Below the pieces are notes generated by a model. That model searched no databases. It was not told the DNA's origin and saw only the letters and a program-made list of their open reading frames with translations. Below are positions 48,301 to 61,692 of a DNA stretch of 64,000 bases, piece by piece. The stretch comes from Anseranas semipalmata (Eukaryota > Chordata > Aves > Anseriformes > Anseranatidae), in the NCBI GenBank assembly GCA_013399115.1, contig VXAA01003385.1, positions 1-64,000 of the forward strand, given 5' to 3'. How positions within the stretch are numbered: position 1 is the first letter of the stretch; each line of letters starts with the position of its first letter. Position numbers and translations under genes: made by a program.

Positions 48301-49608
48301 GCATGCCAGAAAAAACTAGTGAGCAAATTCTCTTTGGAAGATGTGGTTTGTCAGCTCTTTCAGAACATTAGAGGAATGATTAAATAGGAAAAAAACAGAT
48401 GTTAAGGGAGACTTAGGAAAAGCCAGACTGAGACAGAATATTAACTGTAGATAAAATAGCAGGACCTATTTGTTTTTACAAATGAAGCCAAACCCCAAGA
48501 GCAGAGTAGTTCTGACATCTTGTAGACATGACATCAGACAAACTATGTTTTGATAATCTGTGTGAATGCAAACTGCTTCCCACTTCGCTCCGACTAAGCA
48601 CAGGAACAGGGCACCTACTTCTAGACCAGCAGTAACTATTACTTTAATTTTATAATGAGACTTTATTAACTACATTTGGGCATATAGCAAAAAAAAAAAA
48701 AAAAGTAAATATCTCACAAAGGACAAATATCATATCTAGACAGTAAGGGTATCATGACTCATTGTAATAACCTCAAATGTTCAAGAAAAAAAAAACCCAA
48801 AGCTTACATCTTGCAGCTCCCATACTGAAGGTCAGTACATTCACCATCCAGAAAGTTTCCATTAGCATTGCAGCCAGACAGAGTTTTGTTTTACGCATCC
48901 TCCTACACAAAGGAACACAAGTTCAAATGTTAAACTTTACCTAAATCTGCTGTGGGTTTTATTTTATCACTTTTAGTGCAAAGAAGAAATTCTCCCATAA
49001 GCCATAATTAGTCTCGAGAATATATCAGAACCACCCTGAATAAGCTGAGGCTTTTAAATCAGTCAGAAACTCCCTTTCACTGTTATTTACTTGGCGGATA
49101 AAAAAGAGTTGGAATGAGTTGCAGGAAAATCTTGGTAAATATCATGTTCAGTTCCCTTTTTAGATTTGAGAAGCTGTTCACTTTTCCAAGTTTTATTCTT
49201 TGCTTCTAGGAAGAGAATTTTGTTCTGCTGGTGGTATAATAAACATTACATTCAACAGGGGAAAAGAACGTGAAAAATGCCAAAACAGAGACGACTGGAC
49301 TAAAATAAACCAAGTTTACGTGGGAAGGAGGGCCACATATACATCAAGAAAATCAAAAGGCTGCGATTCAGCTGCAGTGACTTGTTTGAATTTGGAGCTC
49401 CTCATTCCTGCTTCCTCCAGAGGTGCTGTCTTTCTAAGCAGCAGGTTGTCTACTTTGACTTTACTTCCTGCTGTTGTAATAAGAAAATTTCTCTAGATCT
49501 TATTTCCTTCATTTATTGCCCATCATATCTCTGCAAGTTTTAGGTCCTTCATAGGGCTTTCAGTTCACTTTGGTTGAACTAACTATTGCTATTCACATTC
49601 TTGAGGAG
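45311..49608. other. Intergenic region upstream of BIRC2
   Basis: AT-rich with no recognised gene. It includes an A/T inverted-repeat cluster near 45865-45910, a perfect 15-bp hairpin at 47037-47069 and a 153-codon frame at 47818-48279 with no known domain. If synteny holds, the next gene rightwards is YAP1, but no YAP1 exon is seen. Confidence 0.5.
47037..47069. repeat. Perfect 15-bp inverted repeat with 3-base loop
   Basis: Arms CTTTGAAGGAAGGAA (47037-47051) and TTCCTTCCTTCAAAG (47055-47069) are exact reverse complements around ctt. The hairpin directly follows two tandem tttgcagatac units. The flanks do not extend the stem. Confidence 0.9.
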
Positions 49609-50200
49609 TGTCATGGTTTTGGCTGTGGTAGAGTTAATTTTCTTTGTAGAGGCCTGTATGATGCTGTGTTTTGGATTTTTGATGACAATAGCAGTGATAA
49701 CACACCGATGTTTAGTTGTTGCAGAGCAGTGCTCACACAGAGCCGAGGCCTTTCCAGCTTCTCGTGCTGCCCTGCCAGCGAGGGGCTGGGGGTGCACCAG
49801 GAGCTGGGAGGGGACACAGCCAGGACAGCTGGCCCAGGCTGGCCAAAGGGATGTCCCATACCACATGGCGGCATGCTCAGCAACAAATCTGGGGTAAGGG
49901 AGGAGGAAGGGGGGGACGTTTGGAGTGATGGTGTTTGTCTTCCCAAGACACTGCTACACGTGATGAGCCCTGCTTTCCTGGAGGTGGCTGAACACCTGCC
50001 TGCCGATGGGAAGCAGCGGATGAATTCCTTGGTTTGCTGTGCTTGTGTGCATGGCGTTTGCTTTACCTGGTAAGCTGTCTGTATCTCAACCCGTGAGTTC
50101 TCACACTTTTACCTCTCTGATTCTCTCCCCCATCCCACCTCGGGAGCACGAGTGAGCAGCTGGGTGGTGCTGAGCTGCCCGCCGGGGCTAAACCACAACA
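49609..50200 (+). mobile_element. Solo ERV LTR (592 bp)
   Basis: Begins TGTCATGGTTTTGGCTGTGG and ends GGGCTAAACCACAACA, the usual TG...CA termini. The adjacent 5-mers are AGGAG and GGGAG, a target duplication with one change. It resembles an ERVL-type LTR that is abundant in birds and differs in sequence from the one at 33516. Frames inside it (49570-50073 and others) are not genes. There is no internal retroviral sequence on either side. Confidence 0.88.
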
Positions 50201-51164
50201 GGGAGTCTTAAGGAATCTTGTATGCTACTACTCCTTCAGTTGAAAGGGAATCTGATGTGGCACTGTTTGGTTTCCTGAGGATTACTGTGGAGGTTTACCA
50301 CTAAGACTACTATTAGGTTCAGGAAGATACAAGTGTTTTGTGAATCATGCTAAATGTGATTACATCATACTTTACTGTGGAACTGGGTCATAGCTGTGAC
50401 AATGCGTTCCTTTTAAAAGGATGACATCAGAAAGTGTATCATCCATTCAGAGGTTTCAGATGTTATTCACTGACTTCCAAAAACCTACACGCAAAGAGGA
50501 ACTTCAGCCTTATGTTCCCATGTGCAAAATAAAGCCCTAATTCCAGAAGCAAAACCAGAGATCTGAGCTGTGTGCCTGAGTTCCCAGTGCAGCAATGGGG
50601 AACTGATCTGTGGTTTAAAACAACAAACAAACAAACAAACAAAAATGCTCTTCACAAACAGAACAAGCCATAAATCAGCTCTACAATCTACTTGAACAAT
50701 GATGGCACAAATATTTGTAGCAGATGTGGGATCCAACAATAGGAGTGGGGGCTGCTGATGTTAGTCCTGCTGACAAACGATAGTAAAATGGCAGCCTGAG
50801 AGAAGCTGGGCTTTTCCTCTTAGCATTCTGCTGTGCAATACTACGCTCCTTAAGAATACGTTGAGAAATACGAAGAATGAATACTGAAAACCATTTGTAT
50901 TTTTAGTACTTCATTAACTGCAGTGGGAAGACACTGACTACAGAAACATGGGAGCGAGGAAATGAGAAGTAAACTAATGAGCAACTAATCTGCCTGCTGA
51001 AAAAAATCTCTTAAACTTTACATTAAATTTGTAATATTTTCATGAGAGAACATTACAAGGAAAAACATAGTGAAGAGAGGAAGAAGAGTGATGAGCCTTT
51101 GACAAGGGGTTAAGCTAGTATTTTTTTTTATTGTGACTACAAATTGAATATTAACCCGCATACC
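50201..51164. other. Intergenic, with a (CAAA)n microsatellite
   Basis: Unremarkable flank DNA with (CAAA)n at about 50620-50645. No gene recognised. Confidence 0.6.
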
Positions 51165-51214
51165 NNNNNNNNNNNNNNNNNNNNNNNNNNNNNNNNNNNN
51201 NNNNNNNNNNNNNN
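51165..51214. other. Assembly gap (50 n)
   Basis: Exactly 50 n, a round-number placeholder. The true length is unknown. Confidence 0.98.
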
Positions 51215-51229
51215 TGCATATGACAGGAG

Positions 51230-51256
51230 CGGGGGTGGGGGGGGTGGGGGGGGTGG
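51230..51256 (+). repeat. G-rich run, likely G-quadruplex former
   Basis: Runs of five, eight and eight G separated by single T, directly after the gap. Such sequence often blocks sequencing, which may explain the gap. Confidence 0.85.
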
Positions 51257-52155
51257 AAGAGAGACAGCAGTTGCTAACTGAGTGAATATAAATTACTGTT
51301 TAGTGAAAAGGTTAGAAGTCTGGGTTGGAGGGGCTGGAGTTTGCTATCAAATTTCCACAAATCTGGTATTAAATCAGTCAAACAACTGAAAAATTATTGG
51401 GGTAGGGTGGGCAGACAGATACATTCTCATACAAAAAAAAAAAAAATGATTGCATAAACCAGATGCTAAAACAGGCTGAACAACACACAATAGTTGTCAT
51501 GCTGAATAGTCACTTTTTTTTTTTTCCTAGTGGAGCAGGAAGGAGAATTGCTCCTCTGCTGGTGTGCTCATTGTGAAGGACCACCGCAGACTCAGAAAAC
51601 AAAGAGCATACTGACAGGGCTGAATTTAGAAACCAACAGTGGCTGCACTGACCTAAAATCCATCTATCCCAGTACCAGCTGGTACCAGATATCCCAGATA
51701 GCAGATAATCCGTTTATGCAATAAATCTTATCTTGATCCCTAATACCATAATCTGGGTCTGCTATCCTAGGTTCGGTGATGTTACTCGTAGTAGTCCAAA
51801 AGGCCACTCAAGTTGTTTTATGAACAAAGCTTTGGGGGAAAAAAAATGTTTGTATCCTAATGGAAACATTCTTGGGCCAGAAATTCAGAGTGGCAGCAAG
51901 AGCAACTGGCTCAGGGAGCTGGAGGCTGCTGCGTTCATTACCCCACAGTGCTGAAGAGAGAGGATACAGCAGCCTTGGAGGAGCAAAGGGTCTTTTATTA
52001 CTGTGTTGAGTAATTTTCATCAGAACGAGACCATTTTCAGCTGGAGCACCCCATTCCTAACAAACAGAAGCAATAAGAAAATACTTGCACCAAAAAGGAA
52101 AGCTGGTAAAATGCTTGTAAATAAGAAGCCCCATTCTCTGCAGCTTTAAGATGTC
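51257..52155. other. Intergenic, nothing recognised
   Basis: Short frames without known domains, one poly-A and one poly-T run (51433 and 51513). Confidence 0.55.
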
Positions 52156-52912
52156 ATTATTGTACAAAATACGAGTATCGTAAATAGTCATGAGACTGAC
52201 TTTATCCTGCTCTGAGAGTAAGGCACATGTTTAAAAAAGACAAGATTCAAGGTGCTATATGCTAATCAGACTTTGCTAATTGTGGAGATTAAATTACCTT
52301 CTAAGGGCTGGCAGAGAGAAGGTCCATGTATCTCAATATCAAACATTTTGAAGCCTTAAGCATGCAGCATTGTTTCTAGCACCACCTGCACATTGAGAAA
52401 TCCAAATGCAAGGGTCTGAATAAAGTACCAGCATCTTGGGGTTTGATAATGGCCCTCTTGCCGGTTAACTTTCATCCCATCTCGAAGCCCTTCCTAATAC
52501 AGCTTTGAATGGATATCTAACTGTGAACCTGGTNATTATTATACAAAATACGAGTATCGTAAATAGTCATGAGACTGACTTTATCCTGCTCTGAGAGTAA
52601 GGCACATGTTTAAAAAAGACAAGATTCAAGGTGCTATATGCTAATCAGACTTTGCTAATTGTGGAGATTAAATTACCTTCTAAGGGCTGGCAGAGAGAAG
52701 GTCCATGTATCTCAATATCAAACATTTTGAAGCCTTAAGCATGCAGCATTGTTTCTAGCACCACCTGCACATTGAGAAATCCAAATGCAAGGGTCTGAAT
52801 AAAGTACCAGCATCTTGGGGTTTGATAATGGCCCTCTTGCCGGTTAACTTTCATCCCATCTCGAAGCCCTTCCTAATACAGCTTTGAATGGATATCTAAC
52901 TGTGAACCTGGT
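52156..52912. repeat. 378-bp exact tandem duplication around a single n
   Basis: 52156-52533 and 52535-52912 read the same apart from one base near the left edge (g at 52162, a at 52541), with one n (52534) between them. An identical tandem copy meeting exactly at an n is the signature of two overlapping contig ends joined without merging. I read it as an assembly artefact; the real genome probably has one copy. Confidence 0.9.
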
Positions 52913-55900
52913 TTGTGTCTGAGTGTTGTCAAACACGTGCTGTAGGTCTCCAGAACGTTGTCTCCTTCACTTGGACACTCAGTTATGAGCATAAAATAAG
53001 CTACTGTGAGAATGTATCCAAAATTAAGCAGGTTATCTTCCTCTGGGAGAATATATAAGAGCTGGCATCTACCCAAGATTGAAGGAGTTTCTCTTTTTTT
53101 CTGTGGGTCTGTTTTTCTTACTTGGAAACAATGGCAGTATTCATGCCTAGTCAGTTCATAAGGTTACTGCTTCTGAATTTGCATTTCCCGAAATGCAGGA
53201 GTCGCTATAAAAGATGCAAGCATTTCAGACCTTAGCACATTCAGTGTTACAACAATGATTTCCCTTCTGCTGGCTCCTATGGAGTAATTCAAAAATGAAT
53301 TTATTTTGAAGTCAAATGTTGGATGTACCTACTAAGCTGCTCAATTCTGAATCCAGACATGTAGGCCTATGGGCTGACGCTTTGTAAATTGAAATACATT
53401 TATATTGTGAGCACTATTATTTTATTTCTGTCCTTTCAAATCTCTCCCCCTCCAATCTGTTCGTTTCTGTGCAATGCTAATCTTCTGCACACAGAAAATC
53501 CCCACATTTATACAATATCCTGTTTTTCAAACACTGTTATCTCTTCGGTTGCTGCACACAAGTACTCTTCAGCTGACAGGTTGTCAGCTTCATCGCTTGC
53601 AGGTTGTCAGGCCTCCCACATTACAGTATGTCTGCCCCGCCCCAGCAAGAAAGACCATAGCTTTTTCATAGACAAAGATAAGCTACAAAATTCATTGTAA
53701 ACCATTTTCTTCTGCTCAATAAATAGTAGGACAAAAGACAAGCCTCTGCAAAGCAAAGTGTGTTTGTCTTCTGTAATACAACACCATGATGACAGGCACT
53801 ACAGAAAGCATTAGAAGGCAGACATGCTACAACAACTCCAAAAACAAAGCGCTGCTGACCAGCAAAACTCTTAGAAAACACCAAAAAAGAGTGCAGAATT
53901 TGGATTTCATGCAAGAGAAGGACAAAGGTTACAGTGATGCAATTAGCAAGAGAGAATCATTCAGTGAAATGCAGAAGAGCTATAGGATAGATATATACAT
54001 CTGAACTGGTCAGTCTTTATATTTAAGTGGAAATTAAAAGGTGCTTTTAAGATGTTTGATGTGTTTTTCATTAAATCCGGAAAAAAAAAAAATTTAAAAT
54101 GGACTACATGAACCACCCTGAAATGCTGTTTTCTCTCTGTACACTGCAAAGGAGTTGAGATTGTTAAGCTGCTAGTGAGCCTATTCTGAGACAGATAACA
54201 GAAAACAAATCTGTTTTTAATCTTATGTTTCTGTAACATCGTAGGGAAAACAATAAAGTAATAAGTCAGTGGTTGCTCCAGGTCTACTTGCTTTTCAGTG
54301 CGTGGTTTATGTATCAAAGGCAGGAACCCAGCAACTGTTCCCTTGAACCAGACCTGTGGTCTGCCTGGGGTGTTCTGCTGCAGTTTCTAGGTACCTTCTA
54401 GCAGAAGGTACAAGAAGTTCTACAGCAGGAAGTTATAGATAAACACAACAGATCTCTGAACATGTTTGGGTTTTGTTTCTGTTCATTTTCACTTTTGTTT
54501 CATCAAGAGCAGGATTTAATAGAACTGCGGGGAAATGAAACGGAACTTTTCACTGCTGGGGCAGGGGACCAGAACCAAAGAGCTAGATTTTTTTTTAAAT
54601 GTACTGCTTTGGGGTTTTTCTTTAGAAGATAATCTGGAAAGGGTCATTTTACTGGGATGATTACACAGAATGAACTATGACAATAACACATTCCCAGCAG
54701 GACAGTAAAAACTACTTGTAGATGTCCATTTGGTAGGCCTGGGCTCATAGAAAACAAGCCCAGGAGGTCCAGGCCGGGTAGCCACATGCCCTGGTCTGTG
54801 GCTACATAGCATCAGGCATCCTCCCTGTGTCTCAGGGCAGCGCTGTCCCTGCTGCTTCTTCTTGTTGGCTCTGTCAGCTCTGACCTGCAGTAATCAAAGA
54901 GTTAGCTCTCTTCTCCTGATACCTCTCATTCTCATTCATGACCAAAAGAGAAACTGAAGGAAACTACAGAAAACAGGTCATCCACCATCACACTTCGAGT
55001 GTGAAAATCCAGGCACCCACCTGCTGTGGCAGCAGTATCTCATGTATTAGCAACAGTTCTGCAAGCTCATCCTCATTCTGTATGTCTGATGAGCAAAATG
55101 CAATTGGTGCCTGCTATTAGGGCTGTTTGGGATGGGGAGAGAGTGCATGGTGATACACTGCTCCTCCGGAGGGCGGTCCTGCAGCAGAGCACAATACCGT
55201 GTTCCACACATCAGCATTTTGGAAAGCTGAGCAGTCTAAAGGCTGGTCCAGACACACAGAAACTTTTAACTTCTGACACACTTATGAGGTGCAGCATGGT
55301 GCCAAATTTCACAAGACAAGTAGTCAAGTTAATCAGAATGATCTGTCTATTCCCACCAAGGACTACGTTTTCCAGAGCGTGATCTATCATGCAGCATGAC
55401 AGTGGGATTTTATTGCCAAACAGGCTTCAGTGAAATCCTAAGTGAGGTTTCAGATTGCTTTCTGGGGAAATGAGCTTTCTGTGGGGTGGGGGCAGGAAAT
55501 TTGGCAGGATTCCCCTCAACGTTTGTGGGAATCATCTTCTGAGGCTAAAGGAATGGAGAGAGTCCATGAACTGAAGATGGGTCTCCCCAGCCTGTGGCAC
55601 GGAGGACCTGGGACACGGAGGCAGACCACTGTTGCAGGTCCAGAGGGTTTGCTGTGAACACCTACTTTTCCAGAAGTGCAGTCAATGGGGAAAGTCCATC
55701 CCTGGGGTTCCCACAGCCACCACAACCACACCACACACCTCTATGGAAAGCAGCTAGGACGAGAGAGCAGTGACACAGACAGATGCTGGCTCCTTTGCCT
55801 TCCCCATGGTGTTCCTCCTACCTTAAGGCCCTCACCCCAGCACCTCCTGCAGCCAGAGGCCATGTAGGCCATGGGTGCATGCTCCCCACTTCTACGTCCC

Positions 55901-58900
55901 ACCAGGGAGCCACCAACAGCTGCGTCTATAGGGAGAAAGAGAGAAGGGGAACGAGTAGAAGTTACGGGGCCTTGTTGACTTGCAGCAGAAGAGAAGCCAG
56001 GGTTCAGGTAAATCGGTGCTTCCTAGGCAGGCTGTGAAGGGGAAGGAGCCCAGGCACTGCGTGACTCAGCACACCCACACGTGTCCGTCACATTCCCCGG
56101 TGCAGAGGACAACCTGGCCATGTCCCCGACATGTGGGCACACTCCTGGAGCATGGGCTTGTCCTTCTCACACAGCCAGAAGTTAAGCAGTTAAGAGGTCT
56201 GTGCATACCAGCAGGCCATAAACTATAAATTAGGCCATTAACCCTCAATATTGCTTCTGGTCACAGGAAGTTAATAAGCTAAAAACTAGTATGAAGAGGA
56301 AGAACAAAGTACAGCCTTGTCTGCAAGGAATTAACTGCCCATGTGCTGATGAGTGCTGGGGATCTGGAGAGTTTTTTCGTAAAACTGGAGTCCAGAGATA
56401 CTACTGCAGTTGTCCACACACAGCTGTACTGCAAGAGTTACTACAATAAGTGTAATCACATCACAGGCTATAGGGTTTTCCTCACCAATTTCAGCTTCAG
56501 AGACTCCCCCCCTTCAGGCATCCTCAGCCACCTGCCATGTTTTGCATGTTAGCTCTGAGAATCAGGGTGAGGAAGCTCTCCTGGCTGCTCAGATCCCAGT
56601 CCTTCCCACTGTGAGCTGCTCCACACGGCACGGGCTCAGCGCTGGATGCTGACGCTTGGGCTCACCCTACCTGGCTGGAAATACCCGAGACAACTTGCAA
56701 GGCAATTCAGGTCTTAGGCAGGCTGACTTCCCCTCCGGGACAGCTTCTCTGATCTCCTTGGGAGCCCATGTCCTAACTGAGAAATCTGGGTACGGCACCT
56801 GTGTTTAGGTAAAATGAAGGGCTCAGGCATTGCTCTGGGGCCCATGCTGTGCAGCCGGCAGCACCGCGTCCTCTCCCTCGGCTGCACGCTCTGTGCTGCA
56901 CGGCCTGGAGAAGGCGAGAGCTCCCAGCAGCCGGCTCACCGGGCAGTAGAGGTGTTTTAACAGCATCCCGAGCAGCAGCCCTTTCCAGCAGGACGCCTCC
57001 CTTAGTGGCACAAACTAGTTTAAAAGTAATTGGACCTGAAGAAAGAGTCATGTTGCAGAATAACTTGTTTGTTTGTTTGTTTTTCATCCATCTTTTTGCT
57101 TATCAGTTGATTTGCTGATCAGTTGACCGAAAAAAAATATATATTTTTTTTCCCCCACAAACTTTGCGTAGCAGCACTAATTCCTTCTGGTCAGCTCTTT
57201 TTGAAAACAAAAATATTTTTTCGTAGTGACGTTACCCCAGTCACTTTTCTCGGAAAACAACACAGGATCCTGGATTAATCAAATTATAATCAACAGCAGA
57301 GAAAAGGACTGTAGGTTTGCTCATCTCTTCCTATGTAATTAGGCATGATGAGTGCTTTGTGTTGCTTATCTCTATGCCACAGGAAACAAAGAGCCGAGGC
57401 TCAGGGCAGCGACCCAGGGAGCTCATCAGGTTTCCTGGTTATTGAGTTTGCAGAGGTAGATCTTTGCACCCGGAACCTGAACATCCCCCAAAGACACCAG
57501 ACACTCGGCCTGACACACAGCAGTGAGAAAATGCCAAAAAAGGGCTGGTGTTGTTTTAGCACCACCGAGTGGACAAATAAGGGAAAAAAAGTTCATTTTT
57601 GAGACTCCGGATGGCCGGGTGTCCCTGGGCATGTGATGGCATGGGGCTGGCTGGGCTGGAGCCCCGAGGAGCACCAGCCACCCTGAGTCCCACGCTGTTG
57701 CTGTACGTCCCACATGTACCCCCTACAGCCCTTTTTCACATATTGGAAAAGACACCCGAGATTCCCATCTTTTGGGGATGTTTCCTGGGAACTCAGCTTG
57801 CAAACCCCCATGGCCACCAGCTCCCACACCAGGTCAGGATTCATACACCACTTGTGCTCCAAACCCTTCCCTATGTGGCATCTCAGCAGTAGCAACCCAG
57901 TGGCTACTTACAAAAATACCCTGATCATTTATTTCTCACCTGCAAGAGGTCTCAAGGACCTCAACACCCAATAGTTCTTATTAGTGACTTAATTGGTACT
58001 GCCTCACCCATGTTCTTCTTGTCATCCACTGATACCTCGGGAAACTTTCGGACCACTTGTCACCAAATCAGTCTGTTTTGTTACTCTGCATGTGGTCCCA
58101 GAGTCTGGAAAGTCACTCCTGAAAATGTTACGCCTGTAAATATGAACATAATATCTGTAATAAACAAATATAACAGTAATATAAAAACAAGCATAAAATC
58201 TGTAATTTGTAATGCGGAATTTCAGTTGCCTCAGAAACAGCCCAGACTCTACTTACTGTTTTCTGCCAGTTCTGTGCCTCCGCTGAAATCAATGCCCTGT
58301 TACGTCGATGAGTGAGTTGTTCCCTTAATCACAGGCCAAAAAAAAAAAAAAAAATCCTTGATGTAATGTTTCAAAGTGTTCCTTATACCCCAAGTGTTCT
58401 GGGGGGTTTGGGGCAGTAACTCTTGTGGGTGGCTGGACTTGAACAGCTTTTAATGCTGTTCAGAAAAGATATATGAAGACATGTAGCAGCTGTAGCTACA
58501 TAAGAGCTGCTTTCCCCTGGCACCAGATAAGATAGTTTATTAAATTAGATAAAACTGCATTCATCCCCCACCCACCTATATTCTCTATACTTTACTGTCA
58601 TACTTCTGCGTAGAGCTTGGGCCAGCTCTGTCTCTTGTGACTTATCTGTTGTGGATCTATTATTTGGATTACGCTGCAGCGTAGAGAGCCCTTTGTGCTA
58701 CTCCAAAAACACACGCGCTGTCTCTGCGCTGAAGAGTTTACAGCCGGCCGAGATAAGAGAGGGAGGAAATGAAAACTGCCCAGCAGCAGGGCGGCTGCGA
58801 TGGCCTGCAGCGTGCACAGGAGGGCCCGGGCCAGGGTCTCCGTGTCCTCTCTTACGGAGCTGGTGAGAAGCAGCCAGAGCTGGCCCCTGTCCGAGAGTGG

Positions 58901-61374
58901 GTCTGCGTGCCTGTGTAGGAGATGGAGAAAAGCAGAGGCAGCTCTCCCGAAAAGCACTGTATCAAATGTGAAAGCTTGGAGCAATGGTAAGCGTCCTTCA
59001 GGATACTTGACTGCGACTCTGCAGACAACAGAGCTGTCCTGGAACAAGCGCAGGCATGGACTACACATTTTCTGCAAATTCCACTTTTCATATCATGTTT
59101 GTTGCTTGCTTATCACATACAGCCTGCTTAAAATAGAAGCATTTAAGAAACTGCTGCCATCTTAGGCCCTCTTAGCTTTGAATGAAGGAGAAAAAAAAAT
59201 CCCCTTCTGAAATTCAAAGGCGCCAACCTCTAGTTATTGCCAACCTTTGCTGCATACTTCCCCTCCTTCACCCCACCCACACACGTCTGGAGATCGAGCA
59301 AGTGCTCAGGGCCAGCTCTGACAGTAGGTTTCTCAGCTGTTGGTAAGACATTTGAGCGCCTAAGTTCAAGTAAGGCAGCCAAAGACAACCAGAGTCTTGG
59401 ATCTGAAGAAAGCAAGAAAGAGCCTGACTACTATTTTGCTTGTTACTAGCCTAATATTTCCAGCATTTATCTTGGAGGCCTGAATTCCACTCCCTGCCCT
59501 CGAGACCATTTCTGTTTTACCTGATAGCTGTCTTTGTTTGATAGTGAGCTGGTTTGGGAGAATCCACCTCCTGTCTGCCTGCCATTCTCCTGCACTAGAT
59601 GAGGCAGTCATGTCCAGCACTCTCCAGTCCTTGGCTGCTTGACAGCCCAAGTATCCATAGGAAGACTGGGAAATGAATCACGTCATTATTCCAAGTTATC
59701 TATAACCTAGTAGTCTGGCCGTGTTGGTTATACTAGTTTAAATCCTTCAGAGTGAGGAGGGGATTCACACCAGGTACAGCAGGCTACGAGGTCAGATGGA
59801 CCAGCATGATGGCCCAGATGCCACTGCTGGGTCACCTCCTTCTGCTGATGGCACCAGTTTGCAGTCCGAAGAGCACAACCTCTTACTTGCACATGGGTAC
59901 TGCCACAACTCATAGGGCTGGAGACCTGAACACATGGGGACACAGAAATTACTCAAAATCAGTAAGAATATATTGTAAGTTTCTTCAATCACATGCAATA
60001 TGCCCTATTGTGACAACCTCTACCAACTTGTCTTTTCTAAAATAAGATTGAGCCTTTCTTCCTCTGAGCCGAAATAAAGCAAGGCAGTGAGAACCCTGAA
60101 ACACAAAATTTTAAGCTATGAACTTCTTGCCGGTTCATTCCAAGTAGCTTTGCACCAAACAGCTTAGTATCAGGTAGCTCTTACTCTTCGTGTTGGCGTT
60201 TTGGATCCCTCTGAGATCAGCTGAGTCCTCCTAATGTTGCACACAGGGAAGGTGGGTACCTATCACAGGGTCCAGCTTCCCTTCCACGTGGGAAGCTCCT
60301 TAAAGTCCAGCTTTGCAACATTCAATTTGTAAGCACATAAATCATCTTTTACATCTGGTTCTCAACATCTGGGAGATCTATTACGAAGCTTGTTTAGAAA
60401 GCATATTTGATCTAAGTTCTGGCTGGAGCACAGTGTCTGCATTTCATCTCTCCTCATCCTGCATTGCCCAGCTGTTTGTGTACCAGCTTTCTGTGTAAAC
60501 AAACCTGCTCCTGCCTGATTCATTCAGCAGTTTCAAAACCCGGCATCTGTGACCTTGCAATTCCCAGGCCTCCCTTGGAACAAGGCTGATTAAAGGATAG
60601 CTTGTAGTACCCCACAGCTGTCTCAGTACTTCACAGCAATGGGAAAAGGAATACAGAAAACGAGGACCACAAAGTCATTTGAATACAATGAAATATTGTT
60701 CCAGCTCACTCAGCTGTGGCAATGACATTAAGGAAACCAAAGAGTTTGGTCTCTAGCTTTTCATACTAGGAGTAGGAAGGCTTTTAAAAGCACAGATACA
60801 GTACATCGCTTGGGTCTCCCTTGTCCCTGCTGCCACGTGGCTGGCTCAGGCCCTCAGTCTGGTTTACATATGGCAGGACTTTTTGGAGTTGTAGCAAGGT
60901 GTTTTATTTCCCTGCTGAACTTCAATGGAAAATACAGCCTAGAGAGCTAAACCCGGCTGGCTTAGCAGCACCCACTGTCTCCTCGTCCCTTTCCTCCTTC
61001 TGGAGACCTGCTTGTCACCTGGTCCCTTCTTTGGGCCCTGATGGTCCCCAGGAGGCACCAATGAGCAATTAACCATTCTCCTTCAGAGCCTACAGAGCTG
61101 CTTCTCATGAGCACCAGCCAATGTCAGGGTAACAGAAAACAGACATGGGAAGGAAACAAGAAGACACATGGCAGATGGCTTCCCACACCCCCTGTGCACC
61201 ACAGATTCCTACCAGCGCACATCCCTCCAACATGCCGTACAACCTACCAGACCACCCCACGCCACCACATACACCTTCTCCAGAAGACAGGGAGTGAGGA
61301 AAGCAGAAATGTAAAGCAAGTAAAGAGAGTTTTGAATCATACATAGTATGATTCATAAAAGTTATTTAAAGGGA
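52913..61374. other. Long gene-poor intergenic stretch
   Basis: No coding exon, RNA gene or clear mobile element recognised. There are minor simple repeats: an A-run near 54080, an A8(TA)nT8 palindrome near 57131-57152 and an A-run near 58337. An 8-bp stem (cctgggct/agcccagg) lies at 54738-54764. The moderately GC-rich portions (55.5-56.2 kb, 56.8-57.0 kb, 57.6-57.9 kb, 58.7-58.9 kb) carry overlapping short frames on both strands, which argues against any of them being real. Confidence 0.5.
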
Positions 61375-61692
61375 GCCTACAGGAAAGATGGGGAGTGACT
61401 CTTTATCAGGGAGTGTAGTGACAGGACAAAGCATAACGGTTTTAAACTGAAAGAGGGTAGGTTCAGATTAGATATTCAGAAGAAATTCTTTACTCAGAGG
61501 GTGGTGAGGCACTGGAACAGGCTGCCCAGATAAGCTGTGGATGCCCCATCCCTAGAAGTGCTCAAGGCCAGGCTGGATGGGGCTTTGGGCAACCTGGTAT
61601 AGTGGGAGGTGTCCCTGCCCATGGCAGAGGTGTGGAACCAGATGGTCTGTAAATCCCTTCCAACCTAAACCATTCTATGGTTCTGTGATTCG
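61375..61692 (+). mobile_element. CR1 LINE 3' fragment
   Basis: Plus-oriented CR1 tail with the blocks 'tttaaactgaaagagggtag', 'ggtgaggcactggaacaggc', 'ggatgccccatcc' and 'ctggatggggctttgggcaac'. It ends with the CR1 short repeats (attctatggttctgtgattc). It is 5'-truncated near 61375 and has no intact frame. Confidence 0.93.

Noticed and set aside
49570..50073. 167-codon + strand frame
   Set aside because: Falls almost entirely inside the solo LTR; LTRs of this type do not encode protein.
52156..52912. Genuine tandem duplication
   Set aside because: The copies are too identical and meet exactly at an n, so an unmerged contig overlap is the simpler explanation.
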